Notes: generated by a model not told the origin, from the letters alone. DNA of 64,000 bases from Singulisphaera sp. GP187 (GCA_945868805.1 CAMBMO010000002.1:124001-188000); one strand, 5' to 3'; shown: positions 1-8,671, counted from the stretch's first letter. Numbers and translations are program-made.

Positions 1-926
1 ACAAGGTGGCGTGCGGAATTGCCGACGGCGTGATCACCTCGACGCTCGCATCAGCACTCGGACGAATGGAGCGCGGAGAGTGCGCCGTCCTGATCTGTCC
101 CACGATGCACGGATCGATGCACACACGCATTCTGACTGAGAGCCTTGAGAAACTGCAACAGTTCGGCGTGACAGTCGTGCCACCGCGAGACGATTACGGA
201 AAGCACAACCTTCCCGATGATGAACCAATCGTCGTCAGTGTCTGTCGAGCGATCAGCACTTCACCACTTCGCGGAAAGCGCCTGCTCGTGACCGGCGGAC
301 CAGTTCCATCATGCCTCGACGCGGTTCGACGAATCAGCAGTCGGTTTACCGGAGCACTGGGTATCGCAATCGCGAAGGAACTGGCGCACTGCGGTGCAGA
401 TGTCGATCTTGTACTCGGCTCGGGGAGCGTCGATGCGCCACTCTGGCTCAACCCACGTATCGCGAGTTCGGTCGATCAATATGAGCAGATGGTGCTCGGA
501 TCGCTCGCCACGACGGCGCACCTCGGAGCCGTCTTGAGCGCTGCCGTCGCTGACTTCAAACCCATCGATGTCCGTCCCGGAAAAGTGAAGACATCCGATG
601 GCGACTGGACGGTGCACCTTCGCCCGACCGACAAGGTCATCGACGCAGTGCACCGGCGATTCCAATCGCTTCACCTCGTCGGATTTAAATTCGAAGAGAC
701 GTCATCCCATGAGACCCTGATGGAAATCGCACGCGCCCGCGCGTCAGCGCACGGCGCGTGCGTCGCCAATCGTGGCGAAGAGAACGCGCCCGGAAGCGCA
801 CAGGTCGCTTGGCTCGTCGTCCCAGGACGCGAACCCGTTCGGCTCGAAGGGAAGCCAGCAATCGCCACCGCGATCCGCGTCCATCTCGAACATCTTGAAA
901 GCATCCATCGCATGGCCCACAACTGA
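1..926 (+). CDS. coaBC: Phosphopantothenoylcysteine decarboxylase / phosphopantothenate-cysteine ligase (3' part)
   Basis: The gene is cut by the window edge: the reading frame is open from base 3, and the first GTG at base 6 lies inside the decarboxylase domain, not at its start. About the first 35 residues are the end of the CoaC flavoprotein domain (GIADG, then CPTMHGSMH where the family has a Met-Asn-x2-Met motif). The rest is the CoaB ligase domain, recognisable by LVTGG, the SSRFTGALG segment that replaces the usual SNxSSGxMG dimer motif, ADFKP, and VANRG near the end. The enzyme joins cysteine to 4'-phosphopantothenate and decarboxylates the product on the way to coenzyme A. The CoaB motifs are divergent (PVPSCLDAV where TxEPIDxVR is usual), but the order is right. 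Confidence 0.87.
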   Translation, partial: KVACGIADGVITSTLASALGRMERGECAVLICPTMHGSMHTRILTESLEKLQQFGVTVVPPRDDYGKHNLPDDEPIVVSVCRAISTSPLRGKRLLVTGGPVPSCLDAVRRISSRFTGALGIAIAKELAHCGADVDLVLGSGSVDAPLWLNPRIASSVDQYEQMVLGSLATTAHLGAVLSAAVADFKPIDVRPGKVKTSDGDWTVHLRPTDKVIDAVHRRFQSLHLVGFKFEETSSHETLMEIARARASAHGACVANRGEENAPGSAQVAWLVVPGREPVRLEGKPAIATAIRVHLEHLESIHRMAHN

Positions 927-996
927 CGACGAATTCCCGCGCGGCATTCGCGCGCAAGTCGCGCACACGAGGACTGGGCGCGTTTTATAGGATGGA

Positions 997-1614
997 ATGA
1001 TGGCGAAACGAATCTGGGTGACAGCTGATACGCACTTCGGACATTTGGAAGCGATCGGACTCTTCGCACGCCCAGTTGCCATCGACGATGTCAACGGCAT
1101 GGACGAGTTGCTCCTCGACCAGATCAACTCTCGCGTCAATCGACGCGATCATCTCTTGCATCTCGGCGACTTCACGGGACCGAGAGTCTGGAAGGGTGCT
1201 GCAGGCGACGAAAGCATTGGATATGCGAATGCGATCCGACAGAGAATCGTGTGCAAAACGATGGACCTCGTCCGTGGCAATCACGACCCCTCTCGAAAGC
1301 GACTGAAGGGGATCGTTGACGAAACTCACGAGCTGTTCTCTTTCAAGGGATGGTCGGGTGGCACTGATCGCGTTGTCTGCTGCCACTATCCCCTGCGCAC
1401 CTGGCAGGGAATCTTCGATGGATCGATGCATCTCTACGGGCACACGCACGGGACATTTGAAACCGTCGGTCGCAGTATCGATGTCGGTGTCGACTGTTGG
1501 GAGTACGGCCCCGTACTGCTCGACGAAGTCTTGGCTCTCATCGCACAACGCATCCCTCCTGCCCGCGAAGAAATTCTCCCCCGACGACAACCGATGCGAG
1601 CATGCACACTGTGA
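997..1614 (+). CDS. Calcineurin-like metallophosphoesterase
   Basis: A protein of 205 residues with the full metallophosphoesterase signature in order: DTHFGH near the N terminus, LHLGDF, RGNHD, CCHYP and GHTHG. These residues hold a two-metal centre that hydrolyses phosphoesters. The short form with DTHFGH resembles small cytosolic phosphoesterases seen near tRNA and phage genes; the substrate cannot be read from sequence. There are two adjacent ATG codons (997 and 1000) and either may start the protein. The C-terminal 15 residues are basic and Pro-rich and look nonconserved. It lies 70 bases after coaBC and 34 bases before a lipoprotein gene, so it may be cotranscribed with either. Confidence 0.85.
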   Translation: MMAKRIWVTADTHFGHLEAIGLFARPVAIDDVNGMDELLLDQINSRVNRRDHLLHLGDFTGPRVWKGAAGDESIGYANAIRQRIVCKTMDLVRGNHDPSRKRLKGIVDETHELFSFKGWSGGTDRVVCCHYPLRTWQGIFDGSMHLYGHTHGTFETVGRSIDVGVDCWEYGPVLLDEVLALIAQRIPPAREEILPRRQPMRACTL

Positions 1615-1648
1615 ACTCGTCAACGCGCGCAACCTATACTGCCCCACG

Positions 1649-1942
1649 ATGAAACTTCGACCCACCCCGATTTCTCTTCGGATCGCCACCCTCGGCGTCG
1701 CGACATCGCTCGTGGCCTCGCTCGTCTCTTGCGACTCCGGACAGTCGGTCAATACAGGCGATGGCGTAGGACGATTATCCCATGCATCAAACAACATTTC
1801 GGATGGCGGCGCATGGTCGCTCGACAATACGAATGTTGATGAACGATGGGATCAAGATCCCACGATCATGGAACCCGACTATCCATACGCTGGATCGCAA
1901 CCGGGCTTCGGTACGTCATCGTTTCCCGACGATGGCTCTTGA
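1649..1942 (+). CDS. Small predicted lipoprotein
   Basis: A 97-residue protein of unknown function. The N terminus is a lipoprotein signal: MKLRPTPISLR, a hydrophobic stretch, then the lipobox LVSC with Cys at about residue 28. The remaining 70 residues are Gly/Asp/Ser-rich and end in acidic residues, with no domain I recognise. I chose ATG 1649 because it begins a proper signal peptide; the frame is open further upstream, but that stretch lies over the metallophosphoesterase gene. The stop codon (1940-1942) is inside the first unit of an 8-base tandem repeat. The role is probably structural or surface-associated, but this is only inferred from the lipobox. Confidence 0.6.
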   Translation: MKLRPTPISLRIATLGVATSLVASLVSCDSGQSVNTGDGVGRLSHASNNISDGGAWSLDNTNVDERWDQDPTIMEPDYPYAGSQPGFGTSSFPDDGS

Positions 1943-1978
1943 TTCTTTGATTCTTTGATTCCCTGATTACGTGATTAC
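1939..1978. repeat. 8-base tandem repeat, five degenerate units, between convergent stop codons
   Basis: The units read TTGATTCT, TTGATTCT, TTGATTCC, CTGATTAC and GTGATTAC. The TGA stop of the upstream plus-strand lipoprotein is in the first unit (1940-1942), and the TAA stop of the convergent minus-strand lipoprotein (1975-1977) is in the last. The array therefore fills the whole space between the two genes. Confidence 0.85.
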
Positions 1979-2709
1979 TTCGTGATACGGTGAGCGGGCG
2001 CAGAACCGGTTGGCATCTCTGTCAGCGCAACTCCTGGCTTCCACGATTTGCCGAAGACACTTCCGTCTGGCATCGACTCCAAAGTTGTGTGCCATCCATC
2101 GGACCAGTAGATGCGCGCTGTGCCTGCATCGAAGATCCATGTTCCCTGTTCGAGCGAATCGATGCTCTTTCGTGCCATGCCGTCGGACCGAAGTGCGACA
2201 AAAAGCTCATACTTCGGGCCAGGGAGCGCGCCCTGAATGATCCACACGCCGACGAAACGAAGTCCGTCTCCTACCACCTTGATTGCCTGTCCGTCGTGGT
2301 TTGGATCGGAACTCGGTCCCGAACCCGGCGCGAGTCCTGGCGCGTAACTGACTTGTCGAAATCCGAGCGGCGAACGCGAGATCACGTCGCGCCATCCACT
2401 TCCGTAACGAATATCGATCGCCCCTTGAGCGATCTCCCACCGGCCGCGCTCCCCCTTCGCTCCATCGCTCCCCTTCCACCATGTGTCGACCGCCGAACCG
2501 TCCGACGCCAAGATGACATTAAAAGATTCGTTCTCGGAATCGGTCAAAGTCCATGTCGCGATTGCTTCGGTTCGAGTGATGCTCTCGGACAGAGACGGCT
2601 TTGATCCGGACGCCTTGCCACCCGAGTTGCCCGATCCGATGACCGCGACACATCCACTGATCGATCCGAGTCCCACGACCATCAATGCGAATGCGACTGT
2701 GCTTCTCAT
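1975..2709 (-). CDS. Predicted lipoprotein with an internal duplication
   Basis: A 244-residue lipoprotein: a hydrophobic N-terminal signal ends in the lipobox ISGC (Cys about residue 20), followed by a Gly/Ser-rich linker. The mature part appears to contain two copies of a domain of about 60-70 residues. Copy one runs from TWTLTDSE through DGSAVDTWW, GRWEIAQG and SGWRDVI; copy two from VGVWIIQG through RSDGMARK, GTWIFDAG and SDGWHTTLE. Each copy has the pattern Trp, then Asp-Gly, then Gly-x-Trp, then Gly-Trp, suggesting paired beta-sheet units. I do not recognise a family. Its ATG (2707-2709) overlaps the ATG used for the divergent MarC-like gene, so at least one of the two starts may be wrong. 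Confidence 0.7.
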   Translation of the reverse strand: MRSTVAFALMVVGLGSISGCVAVIGSGNSGGKASGSKPSLSESITRTEAIATWTLTDSENESFNVILASDGSAVDTWWKGSDGAKGERGRWEIAQGAIDIRYGSGWRDVISRSPLGFRQVSYAPGLAPGSGPSSDPNHDGQAIKVVGDGLRFVGVWIIQGALPGPKYELFVALRSDGMARKSIDSLEQGTWIFDAGTARIYWSDGWHTTLESMPDGSVFGKSWKPGVALTEMPTGSAPAHRITK

Positions 2710-3433
2710 GGCGAAACTCTATCAGCTGACGATTGCTGAACAATTCCCCTACATTGCCAATGTGAATCAGGTCGATTATGCGCAGATTTTTATTTCACTG
2801 ATTGCGATCGTGAATCCGCTTATGGGGGTTCCGATGTTTGTCAGTCTGACAAACCAGATGACATCTTCTGAACGAGATCGTGCAGCGAGGTCCACGGCGC
2901 TCACCGTCTGCTGCGTGCTTGCTGTCTCCGTCATCGCCGGCGACACAATTCTCGGGTTCTTTGGCATCGACGTGATCGACTTCTCAATCGCGGGCGGCAT
3001 TCTCATTCTGCTGATGGCGATCAACATGCTCAATGCGCGACCAGACGCTGGGGCGCGCATCTCTCCAGACGAACGACTCGAAGCCGCTCACCGAAACGGC
3101 GTTGCGATCGTTCCGCTAGGGATTCCGCTCCTGGCAGGCCCAGGCGCGATCTCAACCGCCATCATCGTCGCCGACATGGCTCCGTCGCTCATGCATCGAT
3201 TGATCTTGCTTGCGCTGTGCGCGGTGATCGGATTCATCACATACTTCACTCTGCGAGTCTCCCGTGGCGTCTCGAGATTAATGGGAATCACAGGCATGAA
3301 CATTGTCAGTCGAATCATGGGACTCTTGCTGGCTGCGATCGCGGTCAGCTTTATGGCTAATGGCATCCAGCGACTCTTCCCGATCCTGAATTCTCCCGCA
3401 ACGAGCACAGTGACCGAGAGCAGCGCCCAATGA
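2708..3433 (+). CDS. MarC/NAAT family integral membrane protein
   Basis: About 241 residues with six likely membrane helices in the MarC pattern: FISLIAIVNPLMGVPMF at the start (the family's conserved Asn-Pro in helix 1), a helix after the Glu-Arg-Asp loop, an Ile/Leu-rich helix with GGILILLMAINML, and GIPLLAGPGAIST, the other family hallmark. Members were once linked to antibiotic resistance, but their transport substrate is not established. ATG 2708 overlaps the start of the divergent lipoprotein; GTG near 2766 (before NQVDYAQIF) would leave the first helix intact and free up some promoter space. The stop overlaps the next ATG by four bases (ATGA at 3430), so it is translationally coupled to the oxidoreductase gene. 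Confidence 0.8.
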   Translation: MAKLYQLTIAEQFPYIANVNQVDYAQIFISLIAIVNPLMGVPMFVSLTNQMTSSERDRAARSTALTVCCVLAVSVIAGDTILGFFGIDVIDFSIAGGILILLMAINMLNARPDAGARISPDERLEAAHRNGVAIVPLGIPLLAGPGAISTAIIVADMAPSLMHRLILLALCAVIGFITYFTLRVSRGVSRLMGITGMNIVSRIMGLLLAAIAVSFMANGIQRLFPILNSPATSTVTESSAQ

Positions 3434-4884
3434 ATCGCCGACGCTTCATCCAGTTCGCCGGATTCTCACTCGTGGCGGGATCCTTCGTCACATCGTGTCG
3501 GACCTCGACTCAGGCGCGCACACGGAGCGACGGCGTTCCTATCGCGAAGTATCGCCGCGAGCGGGATCAATCACTGCGCCTGGCGTTCATCGGAGTAGGC
3601 GGACGCGGGCTCGAGAGTATGAACGAGTTGCTTGGGCAGTGCGCAGTCGCACCCGATCCGCAGTTTGTATCAGTCGCCGCGCTCTGCGATGTCGATCTCG
3701 GCATGCTGGACGCCGCCGCGTTAGGGCTACCGAACGCCCGCAGATACCGCGATTTTCGACAGCTCTTTCGGGAAATGCAAGCTGGATCAATCGAGGTTGA
3801 TGCGGTCATGATCAGCACGCCGGATCACACCCATGCGATCGCAACGGCGCTCGCGCTCGCATGTGGAGTGCCTGTGTACTGCGAGAAACCGCTGACACAC
3901 ACCGTTTCGGAAGCTCGCACGATCGCCGCGATGGCGCGCGCCGCAGGAGTCCCCACACAGATGGGAACGCAGATCCATGCCGGAAGTAACTATCGCACAG
4001 TCGTCGAATTGATTCGATCCGGTGCGATCGGCGAAGTGAGTTTCGCGGATTGCTGGGATGGTCGCTCGTGGTGCTGTGGCGCCGAAACTCCGGGAGCACT
4101 CCCTCCAGAGACACTCGACTGGGATCTTTGGCAAGGTCCAACACCGTTGGGTGCATATATCAAAGATGTTGCTCCCGCAAATTGGCGTCGATATTGGAAG
4201 TACGGCAACGGCACGCTCGGCGACATGGCATGTCACATTCTCGATCTTCCGTTCTGGGCACTTGACCTTGCAGGCCACACGGGGCTCCGTGCAGAAATCC
4301 GCGCGGATGGATCTCCCCTTGACGCGGTGGGCTGTCCCGCAGCACTCGAAGTTTCGTGGGCGTTGACTTGGAATTCGCGACCAGCGGCGAACGACCCGCT
4401 CATCCTTCGCTGGTTTGATGGTGGCAGAATCTCCCCAACAGTCCAAGAACTTTCAGCCAAGGACAAGCAGGATTATGGTCGATTCAACACGCTCTTCCAA
4501 GGATCGAAGGGATTTCTGTTTGCGAACTACGGCGAGTACCTGATTATCCCGCGCGCTCTTGCGAGTGAAGTGACCGTACCGCCTCCGACGCTCTCCCGAC
4601 CCGCTGGACACCAGCGCGAATGGGTGGATTCTGTGCGAGCGTGGACGATGGATCTTCCAAAGGGCTCATCACAAACGAGTTCGGATTTTCAATACGCATC
4701 TCGACTGACCGAACTCGTGCTCACGGGAACTGTCGCCTACCGCGCTCAGGCGCCCATCACATACGACTTCGACACTGGAGCTGTCGGTGGTGCAGGCGCC
4801 GCGAAAGCGAGCGATCTCCTCATGAGAGCGTCCCGCGCGGGTTGGTCGCTTTCACAGGGCGACTTGACCGCCATGACCAGATGA
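3430..4884 (+). CDS. Gfo/Idh/MocA family oxidoreductase, Tat-exported
   Basis: 484 residues. The N terminus is a twin-arginine signal (NRRRFIQFAG followed by a hydrophobic run, with a possible lipobox VTSC), so it is probably exported folded with its nucleotide cofactor bound. Next is a Rossmann domain with FIGVGGRG, LCDVD, ISTPDHTH and the CEKPLTHT motif whose Lys is catalytic in the family. The C-terminal domain is the usual alpha/beta substrate domain (WDLWQGPTP, DMACHILDLPFW). These enzymes oxidise or reduce sugars, inositols and related substrates; this long planctomycete-type version usually acts on polysaccharide-derived sugars, but the substrate is unknown. It overlaps the MarC-like gene, and a 16-base duplication covers its stop codon. 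Confidence 0.88.
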   Translation: MNRRRFIQFAGFSLVAGSFVTSCRTSTQARTRSDGVPIAKYRRERDQSLRLAFIGVGGRGLESMNELLGQCAVAPDPQFVSVAALCDVDLGMLDAAALGLPNARRYRDFRQLFREMQAGSIEVDAVMISTPDHTHAIATALALACGVPVYCEKPLTHTVSEARTIAAMARAAGVPTQMGTQIHAGSNYRTVVELIRSGAIGEVSFADCWDGRSWCCGAETPGALPPETLDWDLWQGPTPLGAYIKDVAPANWRRYWKYGNGTLGDMACHILDLPFWALDLAGHTGLRAEIRADGSPLDAVGCPAALEVSWALTWNSRPAANDPLILRWFDGGRISPTVQELSAKDKQDYGRFNTLFQGSKGFLFANYGEYLIIPRALASEVTVPPPTLSRPAGHQREWVDSVRAWTMDLPKGSSQTSSDFQYASRLTELVLTGTVAYRAQAPITYDFDTGAVGGAGAAKASDLLMRASRAGWSLSQGDLTAMTR

Positions 4885-4904
4885 TCAGATGACCAGATGA
4901 TCCG
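4873..4904. repeat. 16-base tandem duplication spanning a stop codon
   Basis: ATGACCAGATGATCAG (4873-4888) is followed directly by ATGACCAGATGATCCG (4889-4904), with one mismatch. The first copy contains the last codons and TGA stop (4882-4884) of the oxidoreductase gene; the second copy is entirely intergenic. Confidence 0.85.
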
Positions 4905-4939
4905 TCGGGAGTTTTCCGCGCCCTTTGTAGTATTCAATC

Positions 4940-5506
4940 ATGCCAATGCAACGACCGCTTGTCGGGGTCATCATGGGATCGCGCAGCGATTGGGAGACGA
5001 TGCGCCACGCGTGCGAAACGCTTGATGCACTCCACATCCCCTTTGAGCAACGCGTCGTCAGTGCGCACCGCACACCGACTCAATTGTTCGAATACGCAGA
5101 TCGTGCGCAGGGTCGCGGGATCGAGGTCATCATCGCGGGCGCGGGTGGAGCAGCGCATCTGCCCGGCATGACGGCGAGTCGAACATGTCTCCCAGTCCTC
5201 GGCGTTCCAGTTGAGAGCAAGTCACTCCATGGTCTCGATTCTCTCCTCTCGATCGTGCAGATGCCCGCTGGGATTCCCGTCGGGACGCTCGCCATCGGTC
5301 GCTCGGGCGCTATCAATGCCGCGTTGCTCGCGGCGTCCATACTTGCGGGCAGTCGCCCTGCGGTTCGCCGTTCACTCGAAGCGTGGAGATCGCGCCAGAC
5401 CGCAAGTGTCTTAGAAAGTCCAGATCCTGCGGTGCCTACGAAGGCAACTGCGAAAACTGCAAAGTCAACCCCTCGACGTGGATCCACTCGAAGGAAGCGC
5501 AGTTGA
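4940..5506 (+). CDS. purE: N5-carboxyaminoimidazole ribonucleotide mutase
   Basis: 188 residues. Class I PurE motifs are all present: GSRSDWETM (phosphate binding and the start of the active site), [18 protein letters not shown], and [10 protein letters not shown]. The enzyme moves the carboxyl group from N5-CAIR to C4 to give CAIR in purine synthesis, working after PurK. The catalytic core ends near residue 160; the last 30 residues form a Lys/Thr/Arg-rich tail ([19 protein letters not shown]) that the family normally lacks. Its stop overlaps the TTG start of purK, so the pair is translationally coupled, which matches their consecutive reactions. Confidence 0.95.
   Translation: MPMQRPLVGVIMGSRSDWETMRHACETLDALHIPFEQRVVSAHRTPTQLFEYADRAQGRGIEVIIAGAGGAAHLPGMTASRTCLPVLGVPVESKSLHGLDSLLSIVQMPAGIPVGTLAIGRSGAINAALLAASILAGSRPAVRRSLEAWRSRQTASVLESPDPAVPTKATAKTAKSTPRRGSTRRKRS
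5491..5497 (+). promoter_or_regulatory. Ribosome binding site of purK
   Basis: AAGGAAG lies five bases before the TTG at 5503, inside the end of purE. It supports TTG as the purK start, rather than ATG codons far upstream that would overlap the conserved part of purE. Confidence 0.6.
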
Positions 5507-6630
5507 AAGTAGGCGTTGTCGGAGCCGGACAACTCGGGCGCATGCTCGGACTCGCAGGTTTGCCACTCGGATTTCAGTTTCGTTTTCTTGACCCAGGCGA
5601 CGACTGCCCCGCGGAACGAGTGGGCGAACTGATCCGTGCACCCTATGACGACATCGATGGGCTGGAAAGATTCGCGCAGGACCTCTCGCTCGCGACCTAT
5701 GAGTTCGAAAATGTTCCAGCGCAGACCGCGCAGTGGCTCGACGAGAGGCTCACCCTCGCGCCCACGCCGAAAGCGCTCGCAATTGCTCAAGACAGAATCG
5801 TAGAAAAGACGACATTTCGAGAATTGGGGATTCCGGTGCAGGCATTTGCCGGGATTTCGTGCCCGGCGGACGTCGAGATCGCGACGTGCAAAGTTTCCTT
5901 GCCAGCTGTTCTGAAGACTCGACGGTTGGGATATGACGGCAAGGGTCAGCGCGTACTTCGCGCAACCTCAGGCGATTCGATCGCAGTTGTTCGCCAAGCA
6001 TGGGATGAACTCGATCGCGTCCCGTGCATCCTCGAATCGTTCGTTCCTTTCGTGGCCGAAGTGTCGCTGATCGCAGTGCGCGGGCGCCGTGCCGGGCATG
6101 GATGTGATATTGCGTACTACCCGCTGATTCAAAACGAACATCGCGACGGAATCCTTTGGAAGAGCCAGGCACCGGCGCCGTGCGATCCAGATGGCGAATT
6201 GGAACGAGTGGCACGTGAATCTGTCAGATCGATCGTCGAATCGCTCGACTATGTGGGCGTCATCGCCGTCGAGTTTTTCGTGACGACATCAGGACTGATC
6301 GCAAACGAGATGGCACCGCGCGTTCACAATTCCGGTCACTGGACGATCGACGGATCCATCACGAGTCAATTCGAAAACCACTTGCGAGCGATCGCGGGCT
6401 TGCCCCTGGGATCGACCGAGCCTCGTGGCGCAAGCGTGATGTTCAATCTTGTCGGACGAGTGCCAATCCCGACCCCGATACTTCGATTGCCCGGTGCAAA
6501 ATTGCATCTCTACGGGAAGGGAGCGCGCGCAGGGCGCAAGCTCGGGCATGTCACGCTGATTGCGCCAACCGCGAAGAACCTTCTCGCACCGACTGCCGAT
6601 CTCGAGCAACTCGTCGTGTGGGAGACTTGA
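5503..6630 (+). CDS. purK: N5-carboxyaminoimidazole ribonucleotide synthase
   Basis: 375 residues of the ATP-grasp superfamily. The N-terminal segment [18 protein letters not shown] is the PurK signature; [30 protein letters not shown] (start of the ATP-grasp fold), [13 protein letters not shown], and [16 protein letters not shown] follow in the expected order. It converts AIR, bicarbonate and ATP to N5-CAIR. I chose TTG 5503 because the conserved fold begins immediately after it, an AAGGAAG site sits five bases upstream, and it forms a TTGA overlap with the purE stop. The last 80 bases overlap the 3' end of the convergent methyltransferase gene. Confidence 0.94.
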   Translation: MKVGVVGAGQLGRMLGLAGLPLGFQFRFLDPGDDCPAERVGELIRAPYDDIDGLERFAQDLSLATYEFENVPAQTAQWLDERLTLAPTPKALAIAQDRIVEKTTFRELGIPVQAFAGISCPADVEIATCKVSLPAVLKTRRLGYDGKGQRVLRATSGDSIAVVRQAWDELDRVPCILESFVPFVAEVSLIAVRGRRAGHGCDIAYYPLIQNEHRDGILWKSQAPAPCDPDGELERVARESVRSIVESLDYVGVIAVEFFVTTSGLIANEMAPRVHNSGHWTIDGSITSQFENHLRAIAGLPLGSTEPRGASVMFNLVGRVPIPTPILRLPGAKLHLYGKGARAGRKLGHVTLIAPTAKNLLAPTADLEQLVVWET

Positions 6631-7426
6631 ACTTCGAATCAAGATCGGTGGCGATCGCTGATGCCGCGGTCGCTCGCTCAAGTCGTGTACGTGCAATCTT
6701 GAGAGCGTCACTCGATTGATCGATTCCAATTGCATGTCGACCCGTCTGGACTGCCGCCACTAAGGTCGTCCCGCTCCCACAGGTCGGATCGAGCACGATT
6801 CCCCCGGGCGGACAGCACGCGCCCACCAGAAGGTTGAGGAGCGCGATCGGCTTCTGGGTGGGGTAACCCGTCCGCTCGAGTGCCATGTTGTTGAGCGAAG
6901 CGACCTCAAGCACATCAGTCGCCTTTTTCATTCGTCCACGCAGTCGCACGCTTCGCGCAGGCACCATCGGTGGTTTGAAATAGTAGTTCGGTCCCCGTCC
7001 ATAGAGAAAGATGTCATCGTGTTTGCGCGCGAACGATCGCGGACCCGATCCGCCAAGTCCGTAGGACCAAATCAGGTGATTGACAAAGTTCTCGGCGCCG
7101 AAGATCTCGTCGAGTAGGAGTCTCACATGATGACTCGTGCGCCAATCAACATGCACGAGGATTGATCCGGACGCGCGAAGGACGCGGTGCGACTCCTCGA
7201 GACGCGGCGCGATGAATGCTCGATACGCCGCGACATCGACGAAGCGATCATCGAAGCTCAATCCCTTTCGCCCCTTCCTTCGAATTCCTGAATTGAATGG
7301 TGGATCGAGATAGACCAAATCGACCGACGACGAACCGACCATGGGGAGAACATCGAGGCAGTCACCATGACGCAACTCCCACGAAAACCTGTGCGCAGGA
7401 GCGATGGAATCCAACATTTCAGCCAC
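6551..7426 (-). CDS. Site-specific DNA methyltransferase (N6-adenine/N4-cytosine), beta class
   Basis: 291 residues. The catalytic motif IV is DPPF near residue 41 and the AdoMet-binding motif I is DPTCGSGTT near residue 228, preceded by the YPTQKP segment typical of these enzymes. Motif IV before motif I makes it beta class, with the target-recognition region between them (about 95-200). It methylates the exocyclic amino group of adenine or cytosine in an unknown DNA site. No restriction endonuclease gene is adjacent, so it is probably an orphan enzyme with regulatory or cell-cycle roles. It starts 8 bases after xerC and is likely in its operon. GTG 7426 or ATG 7417 could start it. The C-terminal 35 residues are Arg/Ser-rich and overlap purK on the other strand. 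Confidence 0.87.
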   Translation of the reverse strand: MAEMLDSIAPAHRFSWELRHGDCLDVLPMVGSSSVDLVYLDPPFNSGIRRKGRKGLSFDDRFVDVAAYRAFIAPRLEESHRVLRASGSILVHVDWRTSHHVRLLLDEIFGAENFVNHLIWSYGLGGSGPRSFARKHDDIFLYGRGPNYYFKPPMVPARSVRLRGRMKKATDVLEVASLNNMALERTGYPTQKPIALLNLLVGACCPPGGIVLDPTCGSGTTLVAAVQTGRHAIGIDQSSDALKIARTRLERATAASAIATDLDSKFKSPTRRVARDRQSVREGSSRLAQSA

Positions 7427-7434
7427 GGTATTGC

Positions 7435-8412
7435 TTAGGACGCTTCGGCGCGTGGATGAGCGCGGTCGTACGCCTCGCGCATTCGAGCGGTGGTCAGGTG
7501 CGTATAAACCTGGGTGCTTGAAAGCGATTGATGCCCAAGCAACTCTTGGACCGCACGCAAGTCCGCACCGTTGTCGAGCAAGTGCGTTGCGAATGAGTGG
7601 CGAATCGTGTGTGGCGAAATGTCAGGATCGAGTCCAGCGATCTTCAGGTACTTCGAAACTTTTCTTCGGACGGATCGACTCGACAAGCGAGAGCCCAACT
7701 TATTCACGAAAAGCGGGCTACCCGCATCCATCGGAACTCTTTCCGCTTCGGCTCGGAGGATATATCTACAAACGGCAGCCATCGCATGCGAACCGATCGG
7801 CACGGATCGTTCGCGCCGTCCCTTCCCCTTCACTTTCAACTGGCTTCGATCGACATCCAATTCTCCACGATTGATCGCAACGACCTCGCTCACTCGAATC
7901 CCGGTTGAATAGAGGGTCTCAAGGATTGCGCGATCGCGTGTGCCCAACAAGTCCGACTCACTCGGTGCGCCAAGTAATTTTTCGATCTGGTCCACCGTGA
8001 TCGCCTTCGGTAACCGACGAGCTTGCTTCGGTGTGCGAATCAAGGTCATCGGATTCGATGATGTGAGCCCCCGCTTCTCCATCCACTTGTGGAATGACCG
8101 CAGTGTCGCGATCTTGCGAGCCGTCGTCGCGGCCGAATACTTCTGCCCGACGAGATGGGCGAGAAACGCGCGAACCACTTCGACATCCGCGGCGAGCATC
8201 CGTCCGCAAACAGTGTTGGCGGAACTGGCATCGCGCTTCTCCAACACCGCGCGCTCGCGAGTCTCGTCGAACTCGATCGAGTACTCACCCACAATGAAAT
8301 CGGCAAACTGACGAAGATCGAGACCGTAGCAACGCGAGGTGTACGGACTGAAGTGCCGTTCGTCGATCAGATACGAGAGGAATTGTTCGATGATGGGAAC
8401 TGAGGAACTCAT
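7435..8412 (-). CDS. xerC: Tyrosine recombinase XerC-like
   Basis: 325 residues. The N-terminal SAM-like DNA-binding domain (FLSYLIDERHFSPYT, SANTVCGRML) is followed by the catalytic domain with all key residues: Arg in TGIRVSE, Lys in VKGKGRRER, His-x2-Arg in HTIRHSFATHLL, His in LLGHQSLS, and the nucleophilic Tyr in TQVYTHL. The ending YDRAHPRA is like the C terminus of XerC and unlike XerD, which ends HHPRA. With its partner it resolves chromosome dimers at dif. I chose ATG 8412 since the conserved domain starts shortly after it. A DNA methyltransferase gene follows 8 bases later. No mobile-element boundary is visible, so a housekeeping role is more likely than an integrase. Confidence 0.88.
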   Translation of the reverse strand: MSSSVPIIEQFLSYLIDERHFSPYTSRCYGLDLRQFADFIVGEYSIEFDETRERAVLEKRDASSANTVCGRMLAADVEVVRAFLAHLVGQKYSAATTARKIATLRSFHKWMEKRGLTSSNPMTLIRTPKQARRLPKAITVDQIEKLLGAPSESDLLGTRDRAILETLYSTGIRVSEVVAINRGELDVDRSQLKVKGKGRRERSVPIGSHAMAAVCRYILRAEAERVPMDAGSPLFVNKLGSRLSSRSVRRKVSKYLKIAGLDPDISPHTIRHSFATHLLDNGADLRAVQELLGHQSLSSTQVYTHLTTARMREAYDRAHPRAEAS

Positions 8413-8671
8413 GGGTGGTTCTTTCGTGGATTGGCGTCTTTGGCGCCGACAAAACAAATGATTTCGAATCGTAACGCGCTGTCCCGACGTCAGATAAGCA
8501 ATCCTTGCTTGTCAATTGCCTCCGACCGATGTATTTATCGGCATTCCAATGGTGGCACTGTAATTGTAGTCCGATAAAGCCGTCGATTTCAATATGTTTT
8601 TGTTTCGGGACTGCGTTTGGGCAGCCTAGCGCAAGCATGGGTACACTCTTCCCCCAACTCAAACGCCCTTC

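Noticed and set aside
8413..8671. Additional small gene or RNA between xerC and tRNA-Lys
   Set aside because: No open frame with a ribosome site and no stable stem beyond chance; a TACACT at 8642 could be a -10 box of the tRNA promoter but has no good -35.
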